This document shows positions 61,662 through 64,000 of a stretch of 64,000 nt of DNA, piece by piece (within the stretch, counting starts at the first letter, position 1; the number at the start of each line of letters is the position of its first letter). The notes beneath the pieces are model-generated. The model searched no databases. It was given only the letters and a program-made list of their open reading frames with translations, and was not told where the DNA came from. The stretch is from positions 434,001 to 498,000 of the forward strand of contig OZ220491.1 in NCBI GenBank assembly GCA_965116195.1. The letters are read 5' to 3'. The stretch is from Aldehydirespirator sp965116195. GTDB taxonomy: Bacteria; Actinomycetota; Acidimicrobiia; Acidimicrobiales; Aldehydirespiratoraceae. The position numbers and the translations under genes were made by a program.

Positions 61662-63029
61662 CTAACTGAGTTGGTAGCGGTGCTGGCCTAGATGGCCTTT
61701 GGGGAGCAGGCAGGATTTGTTTGATCGTGGGCCTCTGAAGTTGCACGAGATACCTGAAGTGACAGGTCGCTGAGGTTTCACCTTTACGATGTGCCTGATC
61801 ATGGCAGCGTGGGCGGCTGCGGATACCGGGCCTCCTTCAGGGCCGGAGCCACGCAGACGTTCAGTCAACTCGGGCACGGTGTAACGGGTGTTTCTGTTGC
61901 CTCCCGTCGGTTGCACGATTTGAACCTGAATAAGGGCACGGATCGCTGATCGAGCGGACTTGGGGGTCACGCCAAGTTGCTCAACCACCATACTCACATC
62001 GAACACAGGCATGGAAGGCAAAGCTCTCAACAACTTCGCAGCAGTGCTGTCTGACCGGAACCTGGCGTGGGCCTGCCATTTGGCTGCCAAGCCTTCGGCT
62101 GCACTGGATGCCAACATTGTTTGTCGTTCAGCTTCGATACAGGCATCTCGAAACACCGAAAGCCATCTCTGGAAACCGCGGGTGCGAACCGCTGAGTCGT
62201 CAGGTTCACAGACTACACGTATTTCGCTGAGAGCGGCATAATAGTCTGAACGATTGTGCTCCAAAGCAGCACTGATCGGTAATGGCCCCGTGAGCAGCCC
62301 ACGAGCAACGAGAACAGTGTGAATCAGTGCCCGTCCTGTCCTGCCATTGCCGTCCTCGAACGGATGAATGGTCTCGAACTGTGCGTGCATGATAGCGGCT
62401 TGTAAGGCAACAGGATGATGCGCAGAATTGATATATGCCACCAGATCATCAACAAGGGGCGGCAGCATCGTGGGAGGAGGAGCAACAAATGTGGCATCTT
62501 CTATCCGGCTGTGAGCTGGCCCAATCCAGATTGGCTCTTTACGTATCAGTCCGCCAATACTGCGATCTCTGGTGTTCTCAAATAGTACATTGTGAAGTTC
62601 ACGAAGGTCGTCCACAGTACACGGGTTGCCGTCTCGTATGCGACCCCCCAAATCCACCGCTGCCCGTATTTGTTTGACGGCACCCAGTGTGAGCGCTTCG
62701 TTTTGGTCTGATACCGGCTGTTGGACTCGTTCCATGTACTGTGCCCAAGCCAACCCGTCGCGTGATCCGTGTACCCCTTCGATCAAGCTTGAACGGAGGC
62801 TCTCGTCGCGTGCGATCATCCACGCAGCCACGGTGCCTCCCAGAGCGGTTGTCTCAAGCACGCCGATGCGGACCAGCGCAGCGTGAGCCGATGTGACAGC
62901 ATCCAGCGCCTCGTCACCCAACTGCGGAGACCAGCCGCCCAGCATGTCCGGCGCATAAGCGCGGTACTGCTTGTGTGCCATGCCAGCCGGGTTCGGCAGC
63001 CACGCCTGATCTTCAACGTATTGTCCCAC
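61662..63029 (-). CDS. Fic family protein (probable AMP transferase) with inhibitory helix
   Basis: 455 residues. Fic core H222PFEDGNGRTGR233. An N-terminal inhibitory motif is present: S80SLIEG85, matching the (S/T)xxxE(G/N) rule that blocks ATP in class II Fic proteins, so activity is self-limited. A winged-helix follows (AAKLLRALPSMPVFDVSMVVEQLGVTPKSARSAIRAL). Such proteins modify host targets or serve as toxins; targets unknown. Located at the end of the tRNA-linked defence-like segment. Confidence 0.9.
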   Translation of the reverse strand: MGQYVEDQAWLPNPAGMAHKQYRAYAPDMLGGWSPQLGDEALDAVTSAHAALVRIGVLETTALGGTVAAWMIARDESLRSSLIEGVHGSRDGLAWAQYMERVQQPVSDQNEALTLGAVKQIRAAVDLGGRIRDGNPCTVDDLRELHNVLFENTRDRSIGGLIRKEPIWIGPAHSRIEDATFVAPPPTMLPPLVDDLVAYINSAHHPVALQAAIMHAQFETIHPFEDGNGRTGRALIHTVLVARGLLTGPLPISAALEHNRSDYYAALSEIRVVCEPDDSAVRTRGFQRWLSVFRDACIEAERQTMLASSAAEGLAAKWQAHARFRSDSTAAKLLRALPSMPVFDVSMVVEQLGVTPKSARSAIRALIQVQIVQPTGGNRNTRYTVPELTERLRGSGPEGGPVSAAAHAAMIRHIVKVKPQRPVTSGISCNFRGPRSNKSCLLPKGHLGQHRYQLS

Positions 63030-63044
63030 AGAAGCAGCATAACC

Positions 63045-63510
63045 GTTCGTATGGGCTATTCGTGGGTGGGTTGTGGGCGTGCTGTGCTGCTAGGGGTTCG
63101 TATGGGCTATTCGGAGCTGGCTCTGGGCGGTTTGGGTTACTAAGGGTTCGTATGGGCTGTTCGAGCGCCGGTTTGGGCGTGCTGTGCTGCTAGGGGTTCG
63201 TATGGGCTATTCAGAGGCGGGTTTGGGCGAGTTACCTGGCTAGCCGTTCGTATGGGCAGCTCAGAGGCGGGTTTGGGCGCGCTAGCCTGCTAGGGGTTCG
63301 TATGGGCTACTGGAGCGCAGGTTGGGGTGCGCTAGGCTACTAACCGTTCGTATGGGCTACTCAGGGGGTGGTAGCAGGCGCGTTGGGTAGCTAGCCGTTC
63401 GTGTGGGCTGCTCAGAGGCAGGTCTGGGCGAGTTGCCTTGCTAGCCGTTCGTGTGGGCTGTTGAGCGCAGGTTGCGGGCGTGCTGTGCTTCTGAGGTTCG
63501 TATGGGTAGG
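63045..63510. repeat. 50-bp tandem repeat array, ten copies
   Basis: GTTCGTATGGGC (or GTTCGTGTGGGC) starts near 63045, 63096, 63146, 63196, 63246, 63296, 63346, 63397, 63447 and 63496, 50 or 51 bp apart. Between the starts the sequence is similar, not unique (GGGTTTGGGCG, GCTAGG), so it is not a CRISPR. It fills the gap between the Fic start and the chorismate mutase gene and is not an obvious copy of either gene edge. Confidence 0.9.
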
Positions 63511-63539
63511 CGCTACAGTCCTGCGGTGCAGGCGATAGC

Positions 63540-63878
63540 GTGCCGGTCGTGAATGCGGACGCCCCAGCCCCAGGCACCACTGACGACGAAACGCTGCTCG
63601 GCTACCGCTCAAGCATCGACAACATTGACGCAGCGCTGATATTGCTGCTCGCGGAGCGCTTCAAGATCACCAAGCAGATCGGTAGCTACAAGGCCGAAGC
63701 CGGACTGCCTCCCGCCGATCCTGAGCGCGAGTCACGGCAGATCGCCAAGATGCGCGAACTTGCCGCCTCAGCCAACCTCGACCCTTCCTTCAGCCAGAAG
63801 TTCCTGCGCTTCGTGATGGATGAGGTGGTACGTCACCACCATCTCGCTCGCGACAACTCCAGCGCCCCAGAGGACTGA
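63540..63878 (+). CDS. Chorismate mutase (AroQ type)
   Basis: 112 residues; AroQ helix pattern with YRSSIDNIDAALILLLAERFKITKQIGSYKAEAGLPPADPERE, including the Arg, Lys and Asp/Glu positions of the active site, and a C-terminal helix. It turns chorismate into prephenate for Tyr/Phe synthesis. GTG 63540. 63879-64000 shows nothing. Confidence 0.88.
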   Translation: MPVVNADAPAPGTTDDETLLGYRSSIDNIDAALILLLAERFKITKQIGSYKAEAGLPPADPERESRQIAKMRELAASANLDPSFSQKFLRFVMDEVVRHHHLARDNSSAPED

Positions 63879-64000
63879 AGCACTTCCACAGTGAACTCGC
63901 ACAGCCGACCAGGATTGCCAGGCGACGCGGGCCAGGCGGGACCAACAGGCCACACCGGTCACGCTGACCAGGCACACGAGGCGGGCCTTGTAGTCCGGGC

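Noticed and set aside
63045..63510. CRISPR array
   Set aside because: Period is 50 bp but the sequence between repeat starts is itself similar from unit to unit, with no unique spacers and no cas genes.

Overview
The window looks like a high-GC actinobacterial chromosome. The gene order rip1-ispG, then rimP-nusA-ylxR-infB-rbfA-truB-ribF, is typical of Actinobacteria. So are the DUF222/HNH gene, the Gly-Cys-Val tRNA set and lipoproteins with an 'ACGDD' anchor. Class Acidimicrobiia is my guess, but nothing here fixes the taxon. Frequent GTG and TTG starts, and two probable CTG starts, fit a GC-rich host.

Layout. 1-10.5 kb: end of a site-2 protease gene, ispG, and the transcription/translation cluster rimP-nusA-ylxR-infB-rbfA-truB-ribF. 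10.5-20 kb: an M1 aminopeptidase and an orphan NMT1-type binding lipoprotein (minus strand), a DrrAB-type ABC exporter, an AbiEi-like orphan antitoxin, an adenosine-kinase-like PfkB enzyme and an SRPBCC protein. 20-41.7 kb: a LacI repressor divergent from a long inositol-type catabolic cluster: IolE-like isomerase, sugar ABC transporter (binding protein, oversized permease, ATPase), IolC, a 2-hydroxyacid dehydrogenase, MocA-like dehydrogenase, IolD, SDR, a fused desaturase-Rieske oxygenase, IolG, an RmlD-like reductase, IolB and a LacD-type aldolase. An orphan DNA methyltransferase interrupts it. 41.7-53.8 kb: a broken VapB antitoxin, a second hydroxyacid dehydrogenase, upp, adenosine deaminase, a DEAD-box helicase, a SAM riboswitch with metX, a DUF222/HNH gene and a Cys/Met PLP enzyme. 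54-64 kb: small membrane proteins, a decayed phage-like stretch, an HsdR-N-type nuclease, a broken transposase, tRNA-Gly/Cys/Val around a ComF-like gene, a methyltransferase-HNH fusion, a Fic protein and chorismate mutase.

Two points stand out. First, the inositol cluster contains what looks like a single-chain MocD-MocE fusion next to MocA-, MocB- and MocC-type genes. This suggests use of O-methylated inositols or rhizopine-like compounds (pinitol, ononitol, O-methyl-scyllo-inosamine), with demethylation feeding the IolG-E-D-B-C-aldolase route. A LacI-type palindrome lies just upstream of the first gene.

Second, almost every long intergenic gap is filled with tandem repeats of 50-110 bp, and many of these are 'echoes' of the adjoining gene edge. 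Upstream arrays repeat the start codon and first codons of the next gene (ispG, the exporter permease, the inositol permease, the MocA-like gene, metX, adenosine deaminase). Downstream arrays repeat the last codons and stop of the previous gene (truB, adenosine deaminase, metX, the ComF-like gene). In several cases each copy is a small ORF whose stop overlaps the next start as ATGA or TTGA, giving a ladder of potentially coupled mini-ORFs. Related in-frame expansions appear inside rimP, infB, rbfA, the aminopeptidase, iolD and the HNH gene.
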